Shown: positions 41,352 through 48,336 of the stretch, in pieces
How positions within the stretch are numbered: position 1 is the stretch's first letter
How the letters are laid out: the number at the start of each line of letters is the position of its first letter
Source: Elusimicrobia bacterium CG_4_9_14_3_um_filter_62_55
Lineage (GTDB): Bacteria > Elusimicrobiota > Elusimicrobia > UBA1565
Direction: 5' to 3'
NCBI GenBank assembly: GCA_002790095.1
Contig: PFUL01000007.1
Span: forward strand, 62,001-126,000
DNA: 64,000 nucleotides
Notes under the pieces: model-generated
Seen by the model: only the letters and a program-made list of their open reading frames with translations
Database searches by the model: none
Told to the model about the DNA's origin: nothing
Made by a program: the position numbers and the translations under genes

Positions 41352-41858
41352 GGAACTTGATGTCCAATTCCACCGGGAAGTCCCGAACGTCATTTGAACA
41401 TGCTTCACGTCAGGATCTTCGCCATACATCGTGGTGTATTTTTCACCCATCTTCCAATCATGAATCGCCCGACTCCTGCTCGACTTATATTTCTTATCGT
41501 AGTTTTCCAGACTCGTGAGGTATAGGTCGGCCGAATTCAGCGTTTCCACATAAACTGCTATCCAGGGCTCTTGGCAACCGAAGGCCTCGCACGCATCCAG
41601 GAGTTTTTGACGGTCATCCTTCCCTTTTCGGAATGAGAAAACATTCACACCGCTTTTGTCTCTGGCGGATGTCCGGGTCCTGGATTTGACGGTAAAACCG
41701 AGACGCCTTTTGCTCGTCTTATGATAAGCGATAACGTCGAGCCCGGTATGATCGACAAGGCAGGCCTCAAACCCTGACCGAGAAAGCCAGTTAAGGAGAA
41801 ACCCTTCGCCGAAATTGCCGATGATTTTTGAATACCGCGTGCCCTTTTCTATGTCCAT
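41346..41858 (-). CDS. Cassette gene: putative PD-(D/E)XK nuclease-like protein
   Basis: A 170-residue protein. The pattern GNFGEGFLLNWLSRSGF (helix with Glu), then GLDVIAYHK (Asp) and GFTVKSRT (x-V-K) fits the core of PD-(D/E)XK nucleases, as in restriction-like or Holliday-junction-like enzymes. The C-terminal half is unassigned. No methylase partner is adjacent, though a methyltransferase cassette is 5 kb away. Its stop is in the attC core. The upstream 200 bp contain repeat R2 and copy d instead of an attC. Confidence 0.6.
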   Translation of the reverse strand: MDIEKGTRYSKIIGNFGEGFLLNWLSRSGFEACLVDHTGLDVIAYHKTSKRRLGFTVKSRTRTSARDKSGVNVFSFRKGKDDRQKLLDACEAFGCQEPWIAVYVETLNSADLYLTSLENYDKKYKSSRSRAIHDWKMGEKYTTMYGEDPDVKHVQMTFGTSRWNWTSSSR

Positions 41859-41875
41859 TATGTTCTATGTCCCGC

Positions 41876-41936
41876 GTCGTGCAGTGGGTGCTAAAGTAGC
41901 CACGGTCGACAACCGGAGGGCGTCAGCCCTCACTTA
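41876..41936 (+). repeat. Hairpin repeat R2
   Basis: Near-copy of R1 (35807-35868), same strand: GCAGTGGGTGCTAAAGTAGC, then a stem around GGTCGACAACC and the stem AGGGC-GTCA-GCCCT. Differences from R1 are scattered single bases and one deletion, so the copies are old. It adjoins repeat copy d. Confidence 0.75.
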
Positions 41937-41949
41937 GCAGCATTTGCGT

Positions 41950-41985
41950 CAAAAGCGACAAAGTAACGGTCTGACACACTCTCGA
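41950..41985 (-). repeat. Dispersed repeat copy 'd'
   Basis: The plus strand reads AAAGCGACAAAGTAACGGTC then TGACACACTCTCG, the same strand as copy b with several mismatches. It lies 78 bp beyond the stop of the 114-residue membrane protein gene, where an attC is expected and none is found. Confidence 0.65.
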
Positions 41986-42062
41986 AGAGAAATTTGCACT
42001 ACCAATCAGTTGCAGTCTCCTCCTCGGGATTCATTGGCCTTTAAATTCGGAAAAAATCGCAC

Positions 42063-42407
42063 CTATGGAGTAAAGAGCCTATAACCGACATAGATCCAAC
42101 TGAGAGCGCCCTGAAGGACCGTCCAGAGGACCGAATGACTCCTGTCCCATGCCAGTATCGCGGCGATAACATAACCAGCGAACCAAATCTGGGTTTTAAC
42201 CTGACCCGCCGCCCCTTTCCAAGCAATCGTGCGGACAATTTCCAGCATGTAAGAAAATCGCGAGGCAGGGGTAGAGAGATGCGCCTCAACGATAAACTTT
42301 CTCATTTTAGTGTCATACGGCTCTTCAATAGCTGCGCTAATCTCAGAGACAACCTCATCCCAATCCTTTGGCGAGTCCATTTCTGCAGGTTGATTTTCCT
42401 TCCGCAT
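42063..42407 (-). CDS. Cassette gene: membrane protein of unknown function
   Basis: A 114-residue protein. The N-terminal half is soluble and acidic (SPKDWDEVVSEISAAIEEPY); the C-terminal half has two hydrophobic helices (QIWFAGYVIAAILAW and WTVLQGALSWIYVGYRLF). No family recognised. ATG 42407 follows GGAGGA and lies 27 bp from the attC core at 42434. The 3' attC is replaced by repeat copy d. Confidence 0.68.
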   Translation of the reverse strand: MRKENQPAEMDSPKDWDEVVSEISAAIEEPYDTKMRKFIVEAHLSTPASRFSYMLEIVRTIAWKGAAGQVKTQIWFAGYVIAAILAWDRSHSVLWTVLQGALSWIYVGYRLFTP

Positions 42408-42433
42408 CTAATCCTCCGAAGAAAATCTGGCGT

Positions 42434-42512
42434 GCCTAACGCCGGGCTGAGCCGCGGCGGCTATAAAGTTCTTCCTCTAACACGCCGCCGCCAGCTCTAG
42501 CCGATGTTAGGC
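42434..42512 (-). other. attC recombination site of the first cassette
   Basis: The 79-bp site has perfect cores, GCCTAAC (42434-42440) and GTTAGGC (42506-42512). The arms GGGCTGAGCCGCGGCGGC and the complement of GCCGCCGCCAGCTCTAGCC pair with extrahelical bases. It is the attC nearest to the integrase remnant. Confidence 0.9.
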
Positions 42513-42518
42513 ATGTCA

Positions 42519-42986
42519 TCATTTAGAAGCCTTCATTTTCTCCACAATCGCGCGCAGGATTTCCTCCCCGTCTAGTCGCTGATAGGGAGCCAGCTCTTGC
42601 AAGCTCTGGCTAATGGCAGGCTCCAAGCTGTCGAATAACGCCTTTATCTGGTCCAGTCGGTCCAATCGTTCTGCTTGGGCATTCTTTTCGTAGACCTTTC
42701 GAAGAACTGCGATTCGAGCTGCAACCTGATGGATTAGAACGACTCCTTCTTCGGCAAGCTTGAAGCCGCAGTATCCAGGTACGCGAGATTCGTTTACCCA
42801 AGCAGTCGCGGAGTTGATGAGATCCTTTCTTGTGGAGCCACTAATTGAGGACGGACGCTGAGTAAAAAAGTGCCCGATGATCCCCGCCTCTTCAGCAATC
42901 TCCTGCAACCTTCGCACGCACCGGTCGAGAGAAGTTTCGTAATAGTGCCAGTCGAACTGCCTGTCGTCGCCATTTTGATTTTTCAT
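42519..42986 (-). CDS. First cassette gene: soluble helical protein of unknown function
   Basis: A 155-residue, mostly helical cytoplasmic protein without recognised family. It starts YYETSLDRCVRRLQEIAEEA and ends in a charged helix (ILRAIVEKMKASK). It lies directly after the attI-like core, so it is the cassette in first position and would have been the last to be inserted while the integrase worked. GGAAATTATCC before ATG 42986 is only a weak ribosome-binding site. Confidence 0.68.
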   Translation of the reverse strand: MKNQNGDDRQFDWHYYETSLDRCVRRLQEIAEEAGIIGHFFTQRPSSISGSTRKDLINSATAWVNESRVPGYCGFKLAEEGVVLIHQVAARIAVLRKVYEKNAQAERLDRLDQIKALFDSLEPAISQSLQELAPYQRLDGEEILRAIVEKMKASK

Positions 42987-43007
42987 GGATAATTTCCGTG
43001 CCGCTAT

Positions 43008-43014
43008 GCCTAAC
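43008..43014 (-). other. attI-like core site between intI remnant and first cassette
   Basis: GTTAGGC on the minus strand, 120 bp from the 3' end of the integrase remnant. It is a lone core without a matching partner within attC distance, as expected for attI. It marks the point where cassettes were inserted. Its position at the 3' end of intI defines the reverse integron layout. Confidence 0.65.
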
Positions 43015-43085
43015 TAATAATTCGGCCGATCCGTATAGCTTGATAAAATCCGGCTCGACATATGAGGAAAGTATATATGCCAACT

Positions 43086-43113
43086 ATATTATTCGCTAGT
43101 GCGCCCCGAACAA
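43086..43113 (-). promoter_or_regulatory. Candidate cassette promoter (Pc)
   Basis: In the AT-rich 120 bp between the intI remnant and attI, TTGTTC (43108-43113) and TAATAT (43086-43091) are spaced by 16 bp and point toward the cassettes. It is not a strong consensus and rests on position. Confidence 0.4.
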
Positions 43114-43132
43114 AAAGTCGAGCTTCGGACAC

Positions 43133-43738
43133 CTAAAACTCCAGCCCCATCTCCTCCGCCGGGCTCTTCACCCCCCTCCCTCCCCTATTAAGCACATGCG
43201 TATGCACCATCGTCGTATTGACGCGCTTATGGCCGAATTCTTGGATCGTCCGAATGTCGTATCCATCTTCAAGCAAATGCGGCGCAAACGAATGCCGCAG
43301 CGCATGGCACCCCGCCGGCTTCACAATCCCCGCCTTCAGCCGAGCGCTTCGAAACGCCTTTTGCAGAACCGTCTCGTGCAGATGGTGCCGCCGCTCGATA
43401 CCCGTTTCACCCTCCCGGTAAAGCGTCCTCGCCGGAAACACCCACTGCCAACCCCATTCTTTCGACGCGTTCGGATATTTGCGGCCCAAGATTCGCCGGG
43501 CTTCGTCGCGCGAGAAGACGGTCGGCAGGCGTTTGGGACGCTTGGCGCGCAGGACCCCGGAAACTAGGCCGATTTTCTTACCGCGCACATGCTCGAAGAA
43601 AAACAGCCGTGCATGCAGCGCTTGCTTCTGCGTCGACGCGCTGACGCCGTTAGCCAGTTCGCTGAGGAATCGCGCGTTTCGGCGACGAGTTGCCCGGGCA
43701 GACCGGGCTCGATTTGGAATGGCATACACGCACGGCAT
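43133..43738 (-). pseudogene. intI: Remnant of integron integrase IntI (tyrosine recombinase)
   Basis: The frame resembles Int[46 protein letters not shown], then directly [60 protein letters not shown] and [12 protein letters not shown]. The KYPN...W-W-W-V-F-P-A segment is specific to IntI among tyrosine recombinases. Damage is clear: about 75 residues are missing between RRIL and RKYPN, removing the box-I Arg; the nucleophile Tyr of the usual MVYTH is His; LLGH is shortened to FGH; and the N-terminal ~60-80 residues are absent. ATG 43738 opens the frame but the first ~18 residues do not look like IntI. It cannot be active. Confidence 0.88.
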
Positions 43739-43755
43739 AACCCGCGCGTCGAGGG

Positions 43756-43956
43756 CTAAATCGAATCGACGAACAACGCCGCGGTCAGTCCCGCGCCGAC
43801 CAGCCACAGCGCGAGCGCGCCGTCCACGAGATACGGATACCCCATCAGCGCCGCGCCCAGCAGCATCGCCTTCGGCTTCTGCTGCTTCTTCCCATAACCG
43901 AACGCCGCCATCCCGACCAACCCGAACAGCAGCCACGCAAAAAGCTTCGAACCCAC
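43756..43956 (-). CDS. Small conserved membrane protein
   Basis: A 66-residue protein with two hydrophobic helices: [58 protein letters not shown] in parts. The G-Y-G-K-K-Q and L-M-G-Y-P-Y signatures recur in a family of small proteins of unknown role. It follows the sorbosone-dehydrogenase-like gene directly, without a gap between stop and start, so they are likely co-transcribed. It marks the right border of the integron block. Confidence 0.75.
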   Translation of the reverse strand: MGSKLFAWLLFGLVGMAAFGYGKKQQKPKAMLLGAALMGYPYLVDGALALWLVGAGLTAALFVDSI

Positions 43957-45036
43957 TCAATCCCCCCCGTACGCGATCCGATACACCGCACCTGCCTTGT
44001 CGTCGGAGACCAGCAAGGACCCATCCCGTATGACAAGGACATCGACCGGTCGCCCCAAAACCCGCCGCCCCGCAAGCCACCCCGAAGCGAACACCTCATG
44101 ATGCACCGCGCGAGCGCCGCGCATCTTCACGCGCACAATCCGGTAGCCCGTCTTGACCGAGCGGTTCCAGGATCCGTGCTGGGCGACGAAGGCGTCGCCC
44201 CGGTAGCCTTCGGGGAATATCGTCCCCGTATAAAACCGAATGCCCAAGGACGCGGTATGGGCCCCGAAATTCCGCTCGGGAGGACGAAATTGCGAACAAG
44301 AACGCCGCTTTCCGAATTCCGGATCGGGGATCGTCCCCCCGTGGCAGAACGGAAAACCGAAATGCAGACCGGCCGCGTCGGCCATGTTCAACTCATCCGG
44401 GGGCGAGTCGTCGCCCATCCAATCGCGCCCGTTGTCGGTAAACCACAACTCCCGCGTGCCGGGACGCCAATCGAAGCCGACGGTGTTGCGCACGCCGGAG
44501 GCGAACACCTCGCTTTTCCCGGTCTCCGGGTCCAAACGCAGAATCGACGCGTAGCGCGGATCGTCGTCGGAGAGGCAAACATTGCAGGGCGCGCCCACGG
44601 GGACGTAGAGCATTCCGTCGGGTCCGAAGGCGATGAACTTCCAGCCGTGATGGGGGTCGCGAGGAAGCGCGTCGGTGAGCACGGAGTAGCCGGACAGGTC
44701 TTTCTTAAAGCGCAGCACGCGGGAGATCTCCGCAACGAACAGGACGCCGCCGCGAACGGCGACGCCGTTGGGCGAATCGAGCCCCTCGGTCAGGAGGGCG
44801 ATCTCCTCGGCGCGTCCGTCCCCGTCGCGGTCGCGCAGCGCGTAGACCTTTCCCTCGCGCCGAGTCCCGACGAACACCGTGCCGTCTTCGGAAAGGGCCA
44901 GCGACCGCGCGCCGGGAACGCGCTCGGCGAACACTGAAATCGCAAAGCCCTCGGGGAGGCGAATCCCCTCAAGCGGACGGGCGTGCGCCGTCGGCAAGCA
45001 CGCCCAAAGCAGCGGGAGAAGCGCGAGCGGCGTCAC
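43957..45036 (-). CDS. Secreted glucose/sorbosone dehydrogenase-like beta-propeller protein
   Basis: A 359-residue protein starting at GTG 45036, with signal peptide [16 protein letters not shown]. The chain shows the six-bladed propeller of PQQ-dependent sugar dehydrogenases and L-sorbosone dehydrogenases: [59 protein letters not shown] and [13 protein letters not shown]. The [13 protein letters not shown] loop is typical for the sorbosone group. Substrate unknown. The GTG overlaps the uridine-kinase stop as GTGA. Confidence 0.85.
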   Translation of the reverse strand: MTPLALLPLLWACLPTAHARPLEGIRLPEGFAISVFAERVPGARSLALSEDGTVFVGTRREGKVYALRDRDGDGRAEEIALLTEGLDSPNGVAVRGGVLFVAEISRVLRFKKDLSGYSVLTDALPRDPHHGWKFIAFGPDGMLYVPVGAPCNVCLSDDDPRYASILRLDPETGKSEVFASGVRNTVGFDWRPGTRELWFTDNGRDWMGDDSPPDELNMADAAGLHFGFPFCHGGTIPDPEFGKRRSCSQFRPPERNFGAHTASLGIRFYTGTIFPEGYRGDAFVAQHGSWNRSVKTGYRIVRVKMRGARAVHHEVFASGWLAGRRVLGRPVDVLVIRDGSLLVSDDKAGAVYRIAYGGD

Positions 45037-45665
45037 CGCGGCGCGGCGCGGCGGTGCGCGACCCGCGCCTTCACCTCGTCCAAAAATTCCTTCCGAAACT
45101 TCTCGTCTTCCAATTGATGCCAGCGAAAGGTCGCCTTGGCGGCGGAGGGCTGGATGTACTTGTCGTGCATCGGCCGGACGAAGGACTCGTAAAGGCGAAG
45201 GGTTTCGTCCAGCGCGACCTTGCGTTCGCTCACGTCGCGGCGAACGCGGCGCAGCAGGCGTTCGTCGGCGGGGACTTCGATGAAGACGGACGCGTCAAGC
45301 CGCGAGCGGACGCTCTTGTTCTGGAGCACGAATAGGCCGTCGACGATCACGACGGGCTTGGGTTCGATGCGCTGGGCGCCGATACGGGCGTGGGTCTTAT
45401 ACTCATAAACCGGAGCTTCGATCGCTTTCCCGCGGCACAGGGCGTCCAACTGCCGGACCAAGAGCGGGAACTCGATGGCGGAGGGATGGTCGAAATTAAG
45501 CTTCTCCGCGCGCTTGGCGCTCAACTTCCCGTTGTCCTTGTAGTACCAATCCTGGCAGAAAACCACCGCGTCGCCTCCCAAACCCTCGACGAGGTAGCGG
45601 GAAAGAACGGACTTCCCGGACGCGGAGCCTCCGCAGACGCCGACGGTGACGACGGGATTCTTCAT
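45033..45665 (-). CDS. udk: Uridine kinase
   Basis: A 210-residue P-loop kinase. Walker A is GVCGGSASGKS; FCQDWYYKD and NFDHPSAIEFPLL are the nucleoside-binding segments of uridine/cytidine kinases; VVIVDGLFVLQN is the Walker B region; the LID-like part has RRVRRDVSERK. It phosphorylates uridine or cytidine in pyrimidine salvage. It is divergent from the YciO-like gene with 36 bp between starts. Confidence 0.9.
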   Translation of the reverse strand: MKNPVVTVGVCGGSASGKSVLSRYLVEGLGGDAVVFCQDWYYKDNGKLSAKRAEKLNFDHPSAIEFPLLVRQLDALCRGKAIEAPVYEYKTHARIGAQRIEPKPVVIVDGLFVLQNKSVRSRLDASVFIEVPADERLLRRVRRDVSERKVALDETLRLYESFVRPMHDKYIQPSAAKATFRWHQLEDEKFRKEFLDEVKARVAHRRAAPR

Positions 45666-45701
45666 CGGCTCTCATGGTATCAAATGCGCTAGACTCTCCC
45701 C

Positions 45702-46325
45702 GTGATCGAGTACGTCATCGCCCACAACCCCGACGATCGGATTCTCGCGAAAGCCTGCGCGGTGCTCTCCGGCGGGGGGTTGGTCTGCCTGCCGACCGAT
45801 TCGAACTGGGTCGTCGTCGCCGACCCCGCGTCAAAGGCGGGCGTCGAGAAGCTCTACCGCCTCAAGCGCGCCGAGCCCGAAAAGCATTTCAGCGTACTTT
45901 GCGACAGCATCACGAAAGCCGCGGAGATCGCCTGGATCGATACCTCGGCCTACCGGATCTTGCGCCAAAAGATTCCGGGACATTTCACCTTCATTTTCAA
46001 GGCGAAGAAGACCATTACGCGGTATCTGCGCGCCTCCAAACGCGATCGCGAGATCGGCATTCGCTTCCCGCCGAGCCCGTTGGCCCAGAAACTGATCGCC
46101 GCCTTCGCAAGCGTGCTTCTCTCGACGAACATCACGCACGAGCTGCTCGGTCTTGAAGACGATTCACTTGAGATCTACGGATTTTTGATCGAGGACAACG
46201 CCTCGCATCTGATCGAATTGGTGCTCGACCCCGGCGAGACCGAGTTCGCGGGTCCCAGCACGATCGTCAGCCTGATCGAAGGCGGCGAACCCGAACTGCT
46301 CCGGCTCGGCACCGGGGACTGGTAG
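45702..46325 (+). CDS. YciO/Sua5/YrdC-family protein
   Basis: A 207-residue protein of the YrdC domain family, YciO branch: GGGLVCLPTDSNWVVVADP at the N-terminus, KRAEPEKHFSVLCDSIT, PGHFTFIFKAKK and IGIRFPPSPLAQKLI, then SKxx-like LLSTNITHELL. TsaC/Sua5 enzymes make threonylcarbamoyl-AMP for tRNA; YciO-type members are less well characterised. The start is GTG 45702, six bases after a TAGACT -10-like box (45690-45695), suggesting a leaderless message. Confidence 0.85.
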   Translation: MIEYVIAHNPDDRILAKACAVLSGGGLVCLPTDSNWVVVADPASKAGVEKLYRLKRAEPEKHFSVLCDSITKAAEIAWIDTSAYRILRQKIPGHFTFIFKAKKTITRYLRASKRDREIGIRFPPSPLAQKLIAAFASVLLSTNITHELLGLEDDSLEIYGFLIEDNASHLIELVLDPGETEFAGPSTIVSLIEGGEPELLRLGTGDW

Positions 46326-46327
46326 CC

Positions 46328-47245
46328 TTGCCCGTCCCGCCCGGCGCGGAGATTCTGCTCGTCGGAACGGGATCTCTCGGCCGGGTGCTCGCGGCGCGAC
46401 TGGAAGCGGCGGGGTACAAACCCGTTTTTTACCGGCCGCCGGACCGGAAACCCGTGGGCGGCCACGGCTCGGTCGAAGACCGGCGGACCGGGACCGTGCT
46501 GTCTTTTCCCATCCGCGCCGTCGCGCTGCTGCCGTTTGATCTTTCCCGCTTTAAGGCCGCCGCCGTCTTGGTGCGCTACGAGGCGTTGGCCTCCGTGCTT
46601 GAAGAACTCGGGCGCCGCGACGGCGTGCCCCCGTTGGCGGTGTTCACCCCGGTTCTCTTCCCCGCCGAATTGGACGCCGTCGCGATGCGCGCGTCGGTGG
46701 CCGCGTGCTTTCCCGAAATAGCGGCGCTGCCTCCGGAGAACAACCGGGTCGTCTATTCCATTACGGCCGCCCAAGAACTCCTGTGCGCCGGCGAGAACCC
46801 TTTAGCCTCGGTGCTGTGGGCCGATCTTCTAAATTCCGCGGGAATTCGGGCGTTCCCGTCGGCGCGTCCGCTCGGAGAACTCTGCGCCAAATACGCGTTC
46901 GGGATTCCCCTGCTGATTGCGCTCGAACGCTCCGCTTACGACACGCGCCGGCTCGCGGGAGACCGCGCCCTTTTGCGCACGGCCTGGATCGCGGCCCGGG
47001 AAGGCTTGGCGGTCGGGCGCGCCAAAGGGGCGTTGCCCCGGTTCTGGATCAGGGCCCTCATCCGACTTCCCGCCGCCCCGCCGGCCTGGATCGCCTCTAT
47101 TTTATTGAGGGTTTTACCGTCTTTTTCACGCCGTATGCTCGAGGAGCATTTCAAGAAGGTAAGCGAGCAGACCCTGCTCGCCTGTCGCCGACTCGCGGCA
47201 AGCGCCCCCCCGAACTCGGCCTTGTCCCGCTTGCTGGAACCTTAG
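46328..47245 (+). CDS. Ketopantoate reductase-like (ApbA/PanE) protein
   Basis: A 305-residue protein with an N-terminal Rossmann fold (ILLVGTGSLGRVLAARLEAAG) and a helical C-terminal domain like ApbA/PanE. The segment around 195-215 (GELCAKYAFGIPLLIALE) is where the catalytic Lys and Asn of ketopantoate reductase normally lie; here only the Lys in CAKYAF is apparent, so activity is uncertain. The start is read from TTG 46328, 2 nt after the YciO stop. Authentic role unknown. Confidence 0.65.
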   Translation: MPVPPGAEILLVGTGSLGRVLAARLEAAGYKPVFYRPPDRKPVGGHGSVEDRRTGTVLSFPIRAVALLPFDLSRFKAAAVLVRYEALASVLEELGRRDGVPPLAVFTPVLFPAELDAVAMRASVAACFPEIAALPPENNRVVYSITAAQELLCAGENPLASVLWADLLNSAGIRAFPSARPLGELCAKYAFGIPLLIALERSAYDTRRLAGDRALLRTAWIAAREGLAVGRAKGALPRFWIRALIRLPAAPPAWIASILLRVLPSFSRRMLEEHFKKVSEQTLLACRRLAASAPPNSALSRLLEP

Positions 47246-47270
47246 GCTCCGGTCCGGTGTCGCATCGGCC

Positions 47271-47471
47271 ATGAACGCCATTCCCGTTGTGAGCCTGTTG
47301 TCCGCTTTCGCCGCCGGGCTCGTGTGCGTCCGCGCGAGCCGAGAACTCGTGGATCGATTCCTCAATCTCTATTCCTGGGACCGCGCGGCGGCCTACGGGA
47401 TCTGCGGGGGAATCGGGGTGTGGGCGGCGTTCGGCGCTTACTGCGCGCCGCTGCTGCTCGGGCTCGCTTGA
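47271..47471 (+). CDS. Small membrane protein of unknown function
   Basis: A 66-residue protein with two hydrophobic stretches (PVVSLLSAFAAGLVCV and GICGGIGVWAAFGAYCAPLLLGLA). No family recognised. It overlaps the convergent haem-binding gene by 34 bp at the 3' end, which lowers confidence a little. Confidence 0.5.
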   Translation: MNAIPVVSLLSAFAAGLVCVRASRELVDRFLNLYSWDRAAAYGICGGIGVWAAFGAYCAPLLLGLA

Positions 47472-48004
47472 CGCAAAGCCTTCAGCGCGTTGCTCGTGTT
47501 CTTCGCCCAGGCGAGAATCTTCCCGCGCTCGGAAGCAGTCAGCCCCGATTGCCAGTGCATGAGCTTGTACTCGATCGGGGGCATCTCCCCCTCCTCGACG
47601 ACTTCCTCAAGTTCGTGCAGGTCTTCCAGGAAGTCCTTCTTCCCCATAAAGGGGAACCCCGCGCTCATGTTGAATTCCTTTTTCGCCCGCCGGACATCCT
47701 TCGCGACCAACCCCTTCACCGGCGGGACCTTCGCGTACAGCGGCATCCTGGAGACGACGCCGTGGCAGTCGTAGCATTTCGCCTGAAGCGTCCGACGGAT
47801 GCTGCGGTCGTAGGACTCGGACGCGGCGAGAACGGCTGAGCACGGAACCCCCTGGAAGGAGGCTTTCAGGTTCTGCACGCAGGGGTGCTCGCGGACCGCG
47901 CCCTCCACGCTCTCCGCCGGGACGGTGACCAAGCGCAGGACGGCGACCAAGGCGACCAAAATGCAGAAACCGTTGACCAGGGCGCTTTTCGAACGCGGGT
48001 TCAT
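47438..48004 (-). CDS. Haem-binding domain (cytochrome c-like) membrane-anchored protein
   Basis: A 188-residue protein with an N-terminal anchor (LVNGFCILVALVAVLRLV) and a single c-type haem motif CYDCHG (CxxCH). The rest follows the Haem_bd family pattern: MPLYAKVPPVKGLVAKDV, the segment FMGKKDFLEDLHELEEVVEEGEMPPIEYKLMHW and LTASERGKILAWA. It would face the periplasm and take part in electron transfer; the partner is unknown. ATG 48004 overlaps the upstream gene stop as ATGA. Confidence 0.85.
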   Translation of the reverse strand: MNPRSKSALVNGFCILVALVAVLRLVTVPAESVEGAVREHPCVQNLKASFQGVPCSAVLAASESYDRSIRRTLQAKCYDCHGVVSRMPLYAKVPPVKGLVAKDVRRAKKEFNMSAGFPFMGKKDFLEDLHELEEVVEEGEMPPIEYKLMHWQSGLTASERGKILAWAKNTSNALKALRQASPSSSGAQ

Positions 48005-48318
48005 GAGGGCATCTCCACGCCCTGCTCGGCAAACAGGCGGAGGCGTTCGAGAGATTTCTCCACCGACTTATAGGACGCCGCACTCTCGTCGCTGGAGGCG
48101 ACCGCCTCGCGCGCGACCCGGGAGAAGCTCTGAAACTGACGCACCGCGTCCTTATAAGTGCGCGCCTCCAACGCCGCGCGGGCGCGACGCAGCAGGTTCA
48201 ACTCACTCTGCCCCGGTTTAGAGTCCTTGAGCTTCAGCATCCGGTAGTAGAACCCGTTGAGTTCGTCGTCGGCGGCGTCGTGCAAAACGCGCAGGCGGTC
48301 GCTTCGTCCGCTGGACAT
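48001..48318 (-). CDS. Small helical protein of unknown function
   Basis: A 105-residue soluble, highly charged helical protein (LRVLHDAADDELNGFYYRML, LNLLRRARAALEARTYKDAV). No family recognised. It overlaps the haem-binding gene by 4 nt and follows the EEP-family gene by 18 bp, so all may be one transcript. Confidence 0.6.
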   Translation of the reverse strand: MSSGRSDRLRVLHDAADDELNGFYYRMLKLKDSKPGQSELNLLRRARAALEARTYKDAVRQFQSFSRVAREAVASSDESAASYKSVEKSLERLRLFAEQGVEMPS

Positions 48319-48336
48319 GAGCAGAGCATAGCGCGC

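Noticed and set aside
35101-43738. The block as a prophage, ICE or CRISPR/defence island
   Set aside because: No structural phage genes, relaxase, transposase, cas genes or regularly spaced repeats are present; the attC-like sites and single-gene spacing fit an integron.
43735-43741. GCATAAC near the 5' end of the intI remnant, a possible attC core
   Set aside because: No GTTRRRY partner follows within 60-130 bp and the next gene is backbone; most likely coincidence.
43739-44080. Upstream extension of the integrase frame to 44080
   Set aside because: It runs through the small membrane protein and the sorbosone-dehydrogenase-like gene and does not resemble an IntI N-terminus.
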